Source of the DNA: CAVZBW01 sp963778465
GTDB taxonomy: Bacteria; Actinomycetota; Acidimicrobiia; Acidimicrobiales; RAAP-2
Direction: 5' to 3'
NCBI GenBank assembly: GCA_963778465.1
Contig: CAVZUK010000003.1
Location: forward strand, 1,612,001-1,676,000
DNA length: 64,000 bases
Shown here in pieces: positions 41,121 through 48,944 of the stretch. The position numbers and the translations under genes are program-made. Within the stretch, counting starts at the first letter, position 1; each line of letters opens with the position of its first letter. The notes below the pieces were generated by a model that saw nothing but the letters and a program-made list of their open reading frames with translations, was not told the origin of the DNA and ran no database searches.

Positions 41121-41966
41121 CTACTCGATCTTGTCCCGCCTCTGGTAGCGATCGAGGCGCAGGAGCTGACGCTCGACGTCCGCCCAGGTGAGCGTCTCGC
41201 CATCCTCGCCCCGCTCGGACGCCCGCTGGGCCCGGCTCAAGACGACAAAGGCCACGGTCCACAGGGCGGCGATGGTCCCGAGCTTCGCCACGAACCCGGC
41301 GAGCTGCTGGTCGGTGAGCGGCGCCATGCCGAAGAGGCGGGCGTGGCCGTAGGCGGGGTAGAGGGGGTGGCGGGCGAAGATCCAGACCACCGCGAGGAAG
41401 CTCGGCACGATCGACTGGACGATGAGGTAGCCGGCCCGTCCGAGGGCGGACGGGCGATTGAGGCCGGGGAGGTGGTGGAGCACCGGCGTCCAGAGCACGA
41501 TGCCGGCGAGCAGGAGCACGAGGTCGAGGAGCCCGCGTCCGATCGTGGAGGACGACTGCCATTGCACGGCGGCGACCGTGAGGGTGCCGACCGCCACCAC
41601 CGTGACGACCACGATGGCCACCGCGGGGCGGGTGCAACGGCGGACGATCGCGTCGACCGGCGCCGGACGGGTCAGGGCCACGACGATCCGCTGGGGAGTC
41701 CCGAGGATCAGGAGCGGCGGCACGGCCAGGGTCAGCACCAGCCGTTGCACGACGAGCGCCGTCAACGACCAGTGGGCGGCGAGATCGGCCAGGGGCCAGC
41801 TGCAGCACACGAGCAACAAGAGCAGCCCCGAGGCGAACATCGCGACCTGGCGCCGGGTGGCCCGCCACTCCGGTCGGCGCACCGCGAGCCCGTAGGTGAC
41901 GGCCAGCGCGACGACGACGACCCCGGCGACCGGGTGGGCGGAGAAGGTCCAGGGAGATCCGTGCAC
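41121..41966 (-). CDS. ctaG: Cytochrome c oxidase assembly protein, CtaG/caa3 type
   Basis: 281 residues with seven predicted TM helices, matching the caa3-type CtaG (DUF1404-like) family of Bacillus and actinomycetes, which is unrelated to the Cox11-type CtaG. Features are the HWSLTALVVQRLVLTLAVPPLLILGTP segment split over helices, LWTPVLHHLPGL, and a C-terminal cytoplasmic tail with DRYQRRDKIE. It probably helps copper insertion into cytochrome oxidase; no oxidase gene is nearby. The GTG start has GGGGGAGG just upstream. Confidence 0.85.
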   Translation of the reverse strand: MHGSPWTFSAHPVAGVVVVALAVTYGLAVRRPEWRATRRQVAMFASGLLLLLVCCSWPLADLAAHWSLTALVVQRLVLTLAVPPLLILGTPQRIVVALTRPAPVDAIVRRCTRPAVAIVVVTVVAVGTLTVAAVQWQSSSTIGRGLLDLVLLLAGIVLWTPVLHHLPGLNRPSALGRAGYLIVQSIVPSFLAVVWIFARHPLYPAYGHARLFGMAPLTDQQLAGFVAKLGTIAALWTVAFVVLSRAQRASERGEDGETLTWADVERQLLRLDRYQRRDKIE

Positions 41967-42004
41967 GCGGCCTCCCCCTCAACGTGATCCGTAGGCGGGA
42001 GCCG

Positions 42005-42010
42005 TACGCT
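42005..42010 (+). promoter_or_regulatory. Putative -10 box (TACGCT) for WYL gene
   Basis: TACGCT ends 7 nt before the ATG at 42018, identical to the hexamer before the FadE30-like gene. Confidence 0.45.
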
Positions 42011-42017
42011 GAGGGCG

Positions 42018-44072
42018 ATGCCCTACGACCGGCTCGAGCGCCTGACCGACCTCCTGCTCGTGCTGCTCGACGCCCGGCGTCCGATGCCCCTCGACGAGAT
42101 CGCCCAGCAGGTCCCCGGCTACCCGGAGGCCCAGGGGGCGCGCCGGCAGGCCTTCGAGCGGGACAAGCGCCTGCTCCGGGAGGAGGGCATCCCCCTCATG
42201 ACCGAGGCGATCGAGGGACCCGAGCAGTTCGGGTACCGGATCGATCCGGATCGTTACTACCTGCCCGATCTCGATCTCGACCGGGAGGAGCAGAGCGCGT
42301 TGCACCTGGCCGTAGCCGGTGTCCACCTCGGCAACCTTAGCGGGCGGGGTGCGCTGCTGAAGCTGGGGGCAGCCGGCGTCGACGACGCCAACCCGCTCGC
42401 CTCCCTGGTCGCCCCGCCCCACCTGCACACCGTCTGGGAGGCGTTGCGCACACGGTCCCGCGTGGCCTTCGAGTACCACGGCACCACGAGAGAGGTCTCC
42501 CCCGGGGGGCTCTGGTTCCGCCGTGGCCACTGGTATCTGGTGGGGTGGGACCACCGTCCTGACGCGCAGCGGACCTTCCGGGTGGACCGCCTGCAGGGTC
42601 CGCCGACGCTGGGCGAGCCCGGCAGCGCAGCGTTTCCCGAGGGCTTGGACCCGTCTTCGGGAGTCCCCGGCGAGCCCTGGCAGGTCGGTGAGGGGGACGA
42701 GCGGCAAGCGCTGCTCGACGTCGACGCCGTCGTCGCTCCAAGGGTGGTCGAGGAGGTGGGCGAGCGCTCGGTGGTCAGCCGGGAAGCGGGCGGGGGCGTG
42801 CGGATCCGGCTGCCGGTCACCAACTTCACGGCGCTGCGATCCTGGCTGCTCGCGTTGCTCGACCATGCCGAGCTGGTCGAGCCCCAGGATTGGCGCGACG
42901 AGCTGGTCGACTGGCTTCGATCGACCGCTTCGGCCCGGCCCAACCCTTCCGAGGCGGCCGGCTCGGGAGAGGCCGGGTCCGGGACAGCCGGGCCGGAGCC
43001 ACCACCGCCGGGGTCGGCTCCCTCGCGGGACGGCGGGCCAACTGCGCCGACGGTGGCGTCCGCACCGAGCCGGCCCGACACCGCGCAGCGCCTTCGCCGC
43101 CTGCTGGCGATGGTGGGCTGGCTGGCACAGGTCGGGGAGGCGGGCATCGCGGAGGTCTCGAGTCGTTTCGAGATCGAGCCCGACGACGTGGTGTGCGAGC
43201 TCGAGCTCGCCGCCTGCTGCGGCCTTCCGCCCTACACCCCCGACGTCCTCATGGAGATCGTGATCACCGGCGACCGGGTGCGGGCCGCACTGCCCGAAGA
43301 CCTGGCGCGGCCGCGCCGGCTGACCCCCGCAGAGGGCCTCTCGATCGTCGCCTCGGCCCGGACCATCCTCGCCATCCCGGGCGCCGACCAGTCGGGCGCG
43401 CTCGCCGGCGCGCTCGAGAAGCTGGAGCGGGCGCTCGGGCACCAGAGGGTCTCCGTCGACCTGGACGAGCCGGCGCTCTTGGAGGAGGTCCGCCGGGTGG
43501 TCGACCGGGGGCTGCGGGCCGAGATCTCCTATCACTCCGTCTCGAGCGACCGCACCGGCAGCCGCGTGATCGATCCCGCCCGCCTCTCGGCGATCGAGGG
43601 CCGGTGGTACCTCGACGCGGTCGACCTCGGCATCGGATCGTTCCGGCGGTTCCGCGTCGACCGGGTCGACGGGGTGCGTCCGACGGGCGAGCAGGTGGAC
43701 GCCGAATTGATCGCCAATCTCGAAGCGCGGGACGACCGCACCGGCGCCACCGGCACGGGGGCCGTCCCGGGATCCGCCTTCGTCCCCGGACCGGATGCCA
43801 CGCGGGTGCATCTGCGACTCGATGGCCCGGCCGCGTGGGTGCTCGACTCGGTTCCCGTCGAGGAGGTGCAGGTCCTGCCCGACGAAGCCTTCGACGTGAC
43901 CCTCTACGCGGGGAGCACGGCATGGCTCGAGCGGCTCCTGCTCCAGGTGGGCCCCGACGGATCGCTCGTCGCCCCTGCCGAGCTCGCGGACCTGGGCCCA
44001 AAGGCGGCACGGCGGCTGCTCGAGCGCTACGGACGCCCCCGCGACTCGGAAACGGTGGGGGGGTCCGGGTAG
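42018..44072 (+). CDS. PafB-PafC-like fused WYL-domain transcriptional regulator
   Basis: 684 residues made of two tandem HTH-WYL units. Unit 1 (1-320) has a winged-helix start (YDRLERLTDLLLVLLDARRP) and a WYL domain with GHWYLVGWD and FRVDRL. A Gly/Ala/Pro-rich linker follows near 310-355. Unit 2 (355-684) has a second HTH (RLRRLLAMVGWLAQVGE) and WYL domain with GRWYLDAVDLG and FRVDRV. In mycobacteria the separate PafB and PafC form a LexA-independent activator of DNA-damage genes that senses single-stranded DNA. Here they are one chain. No helicase or tatA/tatC genes, the usual neighbours, follow; instead a relaxase gene does. Confidence 0.87.
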   Translation: MPYDRLERLTDLLLVLLDARRPMPLDEIAQQVPGYPEAQGARRQAFERDKRLLREEGIPLMTEAIEGPEQFGYRIDPDRYYLPDLDLDREEQSALHLAVAGVHLGNLSGRGALLKLGAAGVDDANPLASLVAPPHLHTVWEALRTRSRVAFEYHGTTREVSPGGLWFRRGHWYLVGWDHRPDAQRTFRVDRLQGPPTLGEPGSAAFPEGLDPSSGVPGEPWQVGEGDERQALLDVDAVVAPRVVEEVGERSVVSREAGGGVRIRLPVTNFTALRSWLLALLDHAELVEPQDWRDELVDWLRSTASARPNPSEAAGSGEAGSGTAGPEPPPPGSAPSRDGGPTAPTVASAPSRPDTAQRLRRLLAMVGWLAQVGEAGIAEVSSRFEIEPDDVVCELELAACCGLPPYTPDVLMEIVITGDRVRAALPEDLARPRRLTPAEGLSIVASARTILAIPGADQSGALAGALEKLERALGHQRVSVDLDEPALLEEVRRVVDRGLRAEISYHSVSSDRTGSRVIDPARLSAIEGRWYLDAVDLGIGSFRRFRVDRVDGVRPTGEQVDAELIANLEARDDRTGATGTGAVPGSAFVPGPDATRVHLRLDGPAAWVLDSVPVEEVQVLPDEAFDVTLYAGSTAWLERLLLQVGPDGSLVAPAELADLGPKAARRLLERYGRPRDSETVGGSG

Positions 44073-44118
44073 CTTCGGCCGGACCCGTCCCGGGCGCCAG
44101 GTCGACACCCACGCTCGC

Positions 44119-44124
44119 GGGAGG
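44119..44124 (+). promoter_or_regulatory. Ribosome-binding site deciding the relaxase TTG start
   Basis: GGGAGG lies 10 nt before the TTG at 44135. It supports the short N-terminus MLTVACLRS over the much longer open frame that runs back into the WYL gene. Confidence 0.6.
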
Positions 44125-44134
44125 TCTCGCCCAT

Positions 44135-45571
44135 TTGCTCACCGTCGCCTGTCTTCGCTCCACCTCCGGTGACTATTACCTCGCCCACGACGAAGGGCCC
44201 GAGTCGGCAACCGAGCGACGCAGGGACGACGGCGACGGCCCCAGCCATCGGACCGATTCGGGTCGCGGTCGTTGGCTCGGGGGCCAGGCGCGCTCCCTCG
44301 GGCTGCGCGGCGCGGTCCGATCCCCGGAGCTGGACCGGCTCCTCGGCGGGGGCCATCCGGGAACGGCCCGGCCGCTGCGTTCCGGCGGTGGGGTCGAGGT
44401 GAGTGGCTACGACCTCTGCTTCTCGGCTCCGAAGTCGGTCAGCATCCTCTGGGGGACGTCATCGGCCGAGGTGGCCGACACGATCCTCGGATCACATCGA
44501 GCGGCGGTCGGCCGCGCACTCGACTACGTGGAGCGCAGGGCCCTCGCGGCCCGGCGGCGGGCGGGTGGCGAACGGGCGGTGATCGCGACCGGTGGCCTGA
44601 TCGGAGCGGGGTTCGATCACGGCGCCAGCCGAGCCGGCGACCCCCACCTGCACACCCATGTCGTGGTGCCCAACCTCGTGCACGGTGTCGACGGGCGTTG
44701 GACCGTGGCCGACGGGCGCGGGCTCTTCGCCCACGCCGCCGCCGCCGGTTCCCTCTACGAGGCCGAGCTGCGGGGGGAGCTCTCGCGACACCTCGGCATC
44801 GGGTGGGCCCGCCGGAGGAGCGGGCAGATCGAGGCGGCAGTCGTCGGCCCCACCGTGATCGGCGAGTTCTCCCGGCGGCAAGGGGAGATCGCCGAGCACC
44901 TCTGGCGACGCTCGAGCACATCGTGGGAGGCCGGGCGCATCGCCTGGGCCCAGACGCGGGACCGCAAGGACCCGACCGAGTCGCTCGCCGACCGTGGCGG
45001 ACGCTGGCGAAGGCGCGCCGAGCGCGCCGGTCTGGACCCGCATTCCCTCGACCGACGGACCGGCGTTCCCCTCGACGACCCCTCCCGGGCCACGATCGAC
45101 GAGCGTTTTCTTGCCGCCGCGCTCTCGGTGCGCCGGGTGGTGACGAGGCGCGACGTGGTGCGTGCCTGGGGCGCCGCTGCCCTCCGCGGCGTTCCGGCCG
45201 CCGAGGTCGAGGCGAGCGTCGACCACTGGGTCCGCGACGACTGCCTGGGCGTCACCGAGTCGCGTCGCTCGCCCTCCGAGGTGCTCGTGCCGTCGCACCT
45301 CCTCGACCTCATCGGACCGCGGCCCGTGGCGTCGGCGCGCCAGCCGACCTGGCGGCGCGCGGCCGAGGAGATCGAGGCCTACCGGCAGCGGTGGGACGGA
45401 CGGGACCTGGTGGACGAGCTGCGCGGCGACGGGCGCACCGCCCTGCGCGCCGGCGGGCCGCCGCAACTCGCGCATCAGCTCTCGGTTCGCCGCTCTATCG
45501 ACGAGACCAACCGCGCTCTCGGTCGCCCTCGCGTCGAGCGCGAGCCGTTGCTGAGGGGGATCGGCCACTGA
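44135..45571 (+). CDS. MobF/TrwC-type relaxase domain protein without helicase
   Basis: Expected to nick DNA at a transfer origin and stay bound through a tyrosine. 478 residues. It begins like TrwC relaxases (MLTVACLRSTSGDYYLA) with the candidate catalytic tyrosines Y14/Y15. GYDLCFSAPKSVS is the family block, and the metal-binding histidines are H171, H173 and H175 in DPHLHTHVVVPN. The rest of a normal TrwC/TraA, an SF1 helicase of 500 or more residues, is missing, and the stop is not near a visible truncation. The TTG start follows GGGAGG and replaces the usual ATG. It sits 62 bp after the WYL gene and converges, 7 bp apart, on a coupling protein gene. Confidence 0.85.
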   Translation: MLTVACLRSTSGDYYLAHDEGPESATERRRDDGDGPSHRTDSGRGRWLGGQARSLGLRGAVRSPELDRLLGGGHPGTARPLRSGGGVEVSGYDLCFSAPKSVSILWGTSSAEVADTILGSHRAAVGRALDYVERRALAARRRAGGERAVIATGGLIGAGFDHGASRAGDPHLHTHVVVPNLVHGVDGRWTVADGRGLFAHAAAAGSLYEAELRGELSRHLGIGWARRRSGQIEAAVVGPTVIGEFSRRQGEIAEHLWRRSSTSWEAGRIAWAQTRDRKDPTESLADRGGRWRRRAERAGLDPHSLDRRTGVPLDDPSRATIDERFLAAALSVRRVVTRRDVVRAWGAAALRGVPAAEVEASVDHWVRDDCLGVTESRRSPSEVLVPSHLLDLIGPRPVASARQPTWRRAAEEIEAYRQRWDGRDLVDELRGDGRTALRAGGPPQLAHQLSVRRSIDETNRALGRPRVEREPLLRGIGH

Positions 45572-45578
45572 CCACCCG

Positions 45579-47252
45579 CTAGCGCTCGCGGGCCACGGCG
45601 CCCCGCGCCCCCCGGTCCAGCGTTCGCCCGATCAGGCGGTCCCAGGGAGGGCTCGAGTAGCTCGGGGTGAGGGTGACCCAGCCGAGGCGGTTGGCGGCGT
45701 CGAGCGACAGGGCGCGACCCGCCAACCCCCTCCCGACGACGTCGACGGGGAGGCGGCGCCGAAAGGTGGTGGAAACGCTCAACGAGGGCTGCCGGCGCCC
45801 GTCCCAGCCCCGGCTGGTGCCGACCGTCCGGGTGGGAAGCTCCACCTCGCCGGCGAGCTGGGAGAGGGCCTCGAGGGTCGGCATGTCGGCGATCCCGCCG
45901 AAGACCAGGGTGCAACCGAAGATCGACAGGAAGCCCTCCGCGTCGCGCCCCCAACGGGCGCGCGCCTGCGACAGGTCCTGGAGGCAGGCGAGGGTGAGCA
46001 AACCTTGCCCGGCGCCCTCGGTGACGATGCTCGGAAGGTCGGGCAGCGGGGCGATGTTGGCGACCTCGTCCAACGCCAAGAGCACGGGGGCCTCCCGGTG
46101 CGGCTCGCGCGCCCGGCGGTAGGTGGCATCCCGAATCTCGGTGAGCAGGCCGACCACCAGGGGCGCGTAGAGCTCCTGCATGCGCGACGGCGCACAGATG
46201 TAGAGGGTGTTCGCTCCGTCGACGAAGGCGGGGACGTCGAGGAAGGGTGGGCGCGTCGACGCGATCGTCGAGGTGAAGCGGTACGCGGCGAGAGCTCCGG
46301 AGGCGGTCGACCAGATGCCGGACTGCTCGCGGGGATCCGTGCTCAAGATGCCGCTCAGGACGTCGACCGCCGGATGAGACTCCCCACAACCCTCGCCGAG
46401 ACGATCCAAGGCGTCCTCTCCGAGGTGGCGATCCACCCACGACAGCACCGTGGACATCGGCTCGTGCGTGAGCGACGCCGCGTGCATGAGCGGAGCGAGG
46501 AGCGCCGTGGCCCGCTCGGTCCAGTGGTCCGCGGTGCGCCCCTGTTGCGCCGAGCGCATCATCGCGTTGGCCGTCGCGAGCGCTCCGTCCCACTCCGCGC
46601 ACGCGTTGACGGGCGACCATCCCACGCGCTGGACGCCTGCGGCCGGATCGATCTCGCCCGTCGGGTCGTAGAGGAGGGTCCAGCCACTCGCCGCGCGCGC
46701 CGAGGCCGTCGACCTCATCACGTCGGGCTTGGTGGAGGTGCTGACGACGGCTCCCGGCGCGGCGAGGACGTTCGGGACGATGACGCACGACGTCTTTCCC
46801 GAGCGGGTCGGACCGAGCACCAGGGTGGGGCGCTCCGGAGCCGCCCACGCCCAGCCTGCCTCGCCTTTTCCCAGGTAGATGGCGGATCCGGCGGCCCGAG
46901 CGGCGGCATGGAGCGCGGCCATGGAGGTCGTCGTGGGCGGCACGGTCCGACGATGCGGCGGGCGCGCGAGCTCCTCCGGCACGCACCGAGCATGGTGGTC
47001 GCCCCGACGGATTGGATGCTCGTCGATGTCGCACCACCCTTCCGCCGGACACGGTTTCGCGCAAAACAACGCGTCCTTTCGCGGCTTCGCACCGGCAAAA
47101 GAAGTCGGTGCGACAAAGGGTTTGGCGTCGCGCGATCGCCCGTCAGTCGAGACGCGCGCAACGGCAGCGTGCGTGGCGATGCGGGTCGCGGAGCATGGCT
47201 GCGTCATTGCGACATGGCGCGCAAAAGGCAAAATGCTTGACCTGGACGCCAC
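45579..47252 (-). CDS. VirD4/TraG-like type IV coupling protein ATPase
   Basis: Expected to bring relaxase-bound DNA to a transfer channel. About 557 residues from ATG 47252; starts at 47207 and 46922 are also possible. Walker A GPTRSGKTS is near 147-155, Walker B LLALDEVANIAPLPDL, and the C-terminal TraM/TraD-binding-like region ends RLIGRTLDRGARG. The first 110 residues contain a Cys/His cluster (CPAEGWCD, EH, GDHHARC) that could bind zinc. No clear pair of N-terminal TM helices is seen, unlike VirD4 itself, so it may be a soluble TrwB-like or truncated form. No T4SS genes are in the window. Confidence 0.82.
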   Translation of the reverse strand: MASRSSILPFARHVAMTQPCSATRIATHAAVARVSTDGRSRDAKPFVAPTSFAGAKPRKDALFCAKPCPAEGWCDIDEHPIRRGDHHARCVPEELARPPHRRTVPPTTTSMAALHAAARAAGSAIYLGKGEAGWAWAAPERPTLVLGPTRSGKTSCVIVPNVLAAPGAVVSTSTKPDVMRSTASARAASGWTLLYDPTGEIDPAAGVQRVGWSPVNACAEWDGALATANAMMRSAQQGRTADHWTERATALLAPLMHAASLTHEPMSTVLSWVDRHLGEDALDRLGEGCGESHPAVDVLSGILSTDPREQSGIWSTASGALAAYRFTSTIASTRPPFLDVPAFVDGANTLYICAPSRMQELYAPLVVGLLTEIRDATYRRAREPHREAPVLLALDEVANIAPLPDLPSIVTEGAGQGLLTLACLQDLSQARARWGRDAEGFLSIFGCTLVFGGIADMPTLEALSQLAGEVELPTRTVGTSRGWDGRRQPSLSVSTTFRRRLPVDVVGRGLAGRALSLDAANRLGWVTLTPSYSSPPWDRLIGRTLDRGARGAVARER

Positions 47253-47567
47253 GAAGCTCTTTCATTGTTACAACCCGAATCGCGATGGAGGGTATGTGAA
47301 GACGACGATGGTGCTTTCGACCGCCAGCGGTGGCATGTCCAACCGCGTCGCGGTCGCACGTGTCGTGGATCACGTAGCGCTGTGTTGCGGCACGGGTCTG
47401 TCGGTTGCCCAGCGACCACGAGCGTGTCAGAGGAGCGCGCTCGTCTCGCAACGTGTCGCAGACGGCAGTCAAGAGGGCGGTGCAGCAATGCGGACTCCGA
47501 CGGCCACGGGCCCTCGAAGTGCCGCAGGCTCCACCTCGATACGGCACTACACCTAGGAGGTGCACCT
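47253..47567. other. 315-bp divergent intergenic region, lower GC
   Basis: Separates the coupling protein gene from the histone-like gene. It is visibly less GC-rich than the rest (for example TCTTTCATTGTTACAACC around 47257-47274). No reliable coding frame or terminator was found. GTGTCGCA-like words recur, but no clear operator could be defined. It should hold both promoters. Confidence 0.5.
47555..47560 (+). promoter_or_regulatory. Ribosome-binding site of the histone-like gene
   Basis: AGGAGG lies 7 nt before the GTG at 47568, the best Shine-Dalgarno sequence in the window; it fixes the start and suggests high translation. Confidence 0.7.
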
Positions 47568-48020
47568 GTGGCGACAGCCGCAAAGAAGCGAGCGCCGGCC
47601 AAGAAGGCCGCCAAGCGGACCACGAAGAAGGTGGCAAAGCGGCCGGTCAAGAAGACGACCGCGCGCAAGGCAGTGAAGAGGCCGGTCAAGAAGGCCAAGC
47701 GCACGACCAAGAAGGCAGTGCGGCGCGCTCCGGCGCGCAAGGCCGCGAAGAAGGCCGTCAAGAAGGCCGTCCGGAAGACGACCAAGAAGCGGGCGGCCGC
47801 CAAGAAGGCCGTCAAGCGGTCCACCAAGAAGGTGGCTGCGAGGCGCACCGCGGCCAAGCGGACGGCCAAGAAGGCCGTCAAGCGGTCCACCAAGAAGGTG
47901 GCTGCAAGGCGCACCGCGGCCAAGCGGACGGCCAAGAAGGCCGTGAGGCGGGTCACGAAGAAGCGGACCCCCGCCAAGCGCCCCGCCCGGCGCACGGTCA
48001 AGGCGCCCGCCGGCGGTTGA
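47568..48020 (+). CDS. Histone H1-like Lys/Ala/Arg-rich DNA-binding protein
   Basis: 150 residues made almost wholly of Lys, Ala, Arg, Val and Thr in KKA/KRT/AAK repeats, like the tail of mycobacterial HupB or eukaryotic H1, but with no HU fold in front. It should bind and compact DNA by charge. A 22-residue unit (KKAVKRSTKKVAARRTAAKR and two more) is present twice, coded by a 66-bp tandem repeat. The strong AGGAGG and GTG start argue that it is a real, well-expressed gene. It is divergent from the coupling protein gene. Confidence 0.85.
   Translation: MATAAKKRAPAKKAAKRTTKKVAKRPVKKTTARKAVKRPVKKAKRTTKKAVRRAPARKAAKKAVKKAVRKTTKKRAAAKKAVKRSTKKVAARRTAAKRTAKKAVKRSTKKVAARRTAAKRTAKKAVRRVTKKRTPAKRPARRTVKAPAGG
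47801..47932 (+). repeat. Two tandem 66-bp repeats in the histone-like gene
   Basis: 47801-47866 and 47867-47932 are identical except for one base (GCGAGG versus GCAAGG). The unit is 22 codons, so copy-number change keeps the frame and alters only the length of the basic tail. Confidence 0.9.
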
Positions 48021-48044
48021 CCCGGCGGGTCCGTCGTTGCGATC

Positions 48045-48086
48045 GGCGGCGGGGGATGGGAGCCCGCGAGCTCCCGCTCCCGCCGC
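48045..48086. terminator. Long GC-rich hairpin after the histone-like gene
   Basis: GGGAGC (48058-48063) and GCTCCC (48070-48075) pair around a 6-nt loop; flanking GGCGGG and CCCGCC extend the stem with mismatches. It lies in the 135-bp gap between the convergent histone-like and PIG-L genes. Confidence 0.5.
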
Positions 48087-48155
48087 GGTCGCTCGACTGC
48101 CCGAGCACCTAGCCAGCGACATCCGCGGACGTCGGTCCCGGTGGGCCGGCGGCTC

Positions 48156-48944
48156 CTAGAGCTCCACCATGAGATGGAAGGCCTCGCCCGGCCGCCCTCC
48201 GTCCACGGCGCCGTGGCGCTCCAACTGGCCGAGCACGCGGTGACGGAAGGGAGCCGCCGCGGGGTGCTCGACGCCGATCGGCGGCGCAGTGCCTCGGGGA
48301 ATCCCCATCGTGGTCTCGTATTGGCTCTCATGGGCCAAGAGGGCCTCGAGCTTGGCCAACTCGAAGCCGTCCAGCGTCTCGACGTGGTTCGGTTGGTCGG
48401 CCTCCCAGAGCAGCAGTGCCCTCGGCCGGTGAGCGGGTAGGCCCTGATCCGCGAAGAACAGCGGGTCCCGGGCGTTGACGAGCGCATCGGTCAGAAGGAA
48501 GCCGGCATGGCGGTGGTCCGGATGGAGCCGGTAGCGGCGCCAGGGATCGTGGCCCAGGACGACCTCCGGCCGAAGCGTGCGCAGGATCCGGCTGAGCACC
48601 CAGCGCGCCCTCTCCGTGTTGTCGAGCTCGCCGTCGGGCCAGCCGCAGAAGGTGACGCCCGCCGCCCCGATTCGCCGTGCCGCCTCGCGTTGCTCCTCCT
48701 GCCGGCGGAGAGCCAGCTGCTCCTGACTCGCCCTCGGGTCCCAGGCCCCCCTCGAGCCGTCGGTGAGAACGACGTAGTGCACCGCGCAGCCCTTGGCGGC
48801 CCACTTGGCGAGCGTCGCGCCGCAGCCGAAGTCGATGTCGTCGGGGTGGGCGCCCACGGCCACCGCCGAGCGTGGCGGCTCGAGGTCGCGGCTGGTCGGC
48901 GCGGCTTCGGCCAGCTCGTTCACCGGCAGCGGACGTGCGGTCAC
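48156..48944 (-). CDS. PIG-L (LmbE) family deacetylase
   Basis: Zinc-dependent N-deacetylase fold. 262 residues. The AHPDD motif is at 32-36 (VGAHPDDIDFGCGATLAKWA), TDGSRG follows the third strand, and the second histidine motif HPDHRHAG is present. The family includes MshB and Mca of mycothiol metabolism and antibiotic deacetylases; this one is shorter than MshB and cannot be assigned to a substrate. The GTG start overlaps the stop of cofC (GTGA), so it is co-translated with an F420 biosynthesis gene. Confidence 0.87.
   Translation of the reverse strand: MTARPLPVNELAEAAPTSRDLEPPRSAVAVGAHPDDIDFGCGATLAKWAAKGCAVHYVVLTDGSRGAWDPRASQEQLALRRQEEQREAARRIGAAGVTFCGWPDGELDNTERARWVLSRILRTLRPEVVLGHDPWRRYRLHPDHRHAGFLLTDALVNARDPLFFADQGLPAHRPRALLLWEADQPNHVETLDGFELAKLEALLAHESQYETTMGIPRGTAPPIGVEHPAAAPFRHRVLGQLERHGAVDGGRPGEAFHLMVEL

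Noticed and set aside
42890..44134. Relaxase gene starting far upstream in the WYL gene
   Set aside because: The frame is open there, but the residues are an Arg/Gly-rich shadow; the TrwC-like N-terminus begins at TTG 44135 with GGGAGG in front.
47568..48020. HupB-type nucleoid protein
   Set aside because: Only the basic tail is present; no HU dimerisation or DNA-binding fold precedes it in the same frame, so H1-like is the better description.
44073..48020. Complete integrative conjugative element
   Set aside because: No integrase, T4SS ATPase, replication gene, tRNA-linked att site or long flanking direct repeat was found.
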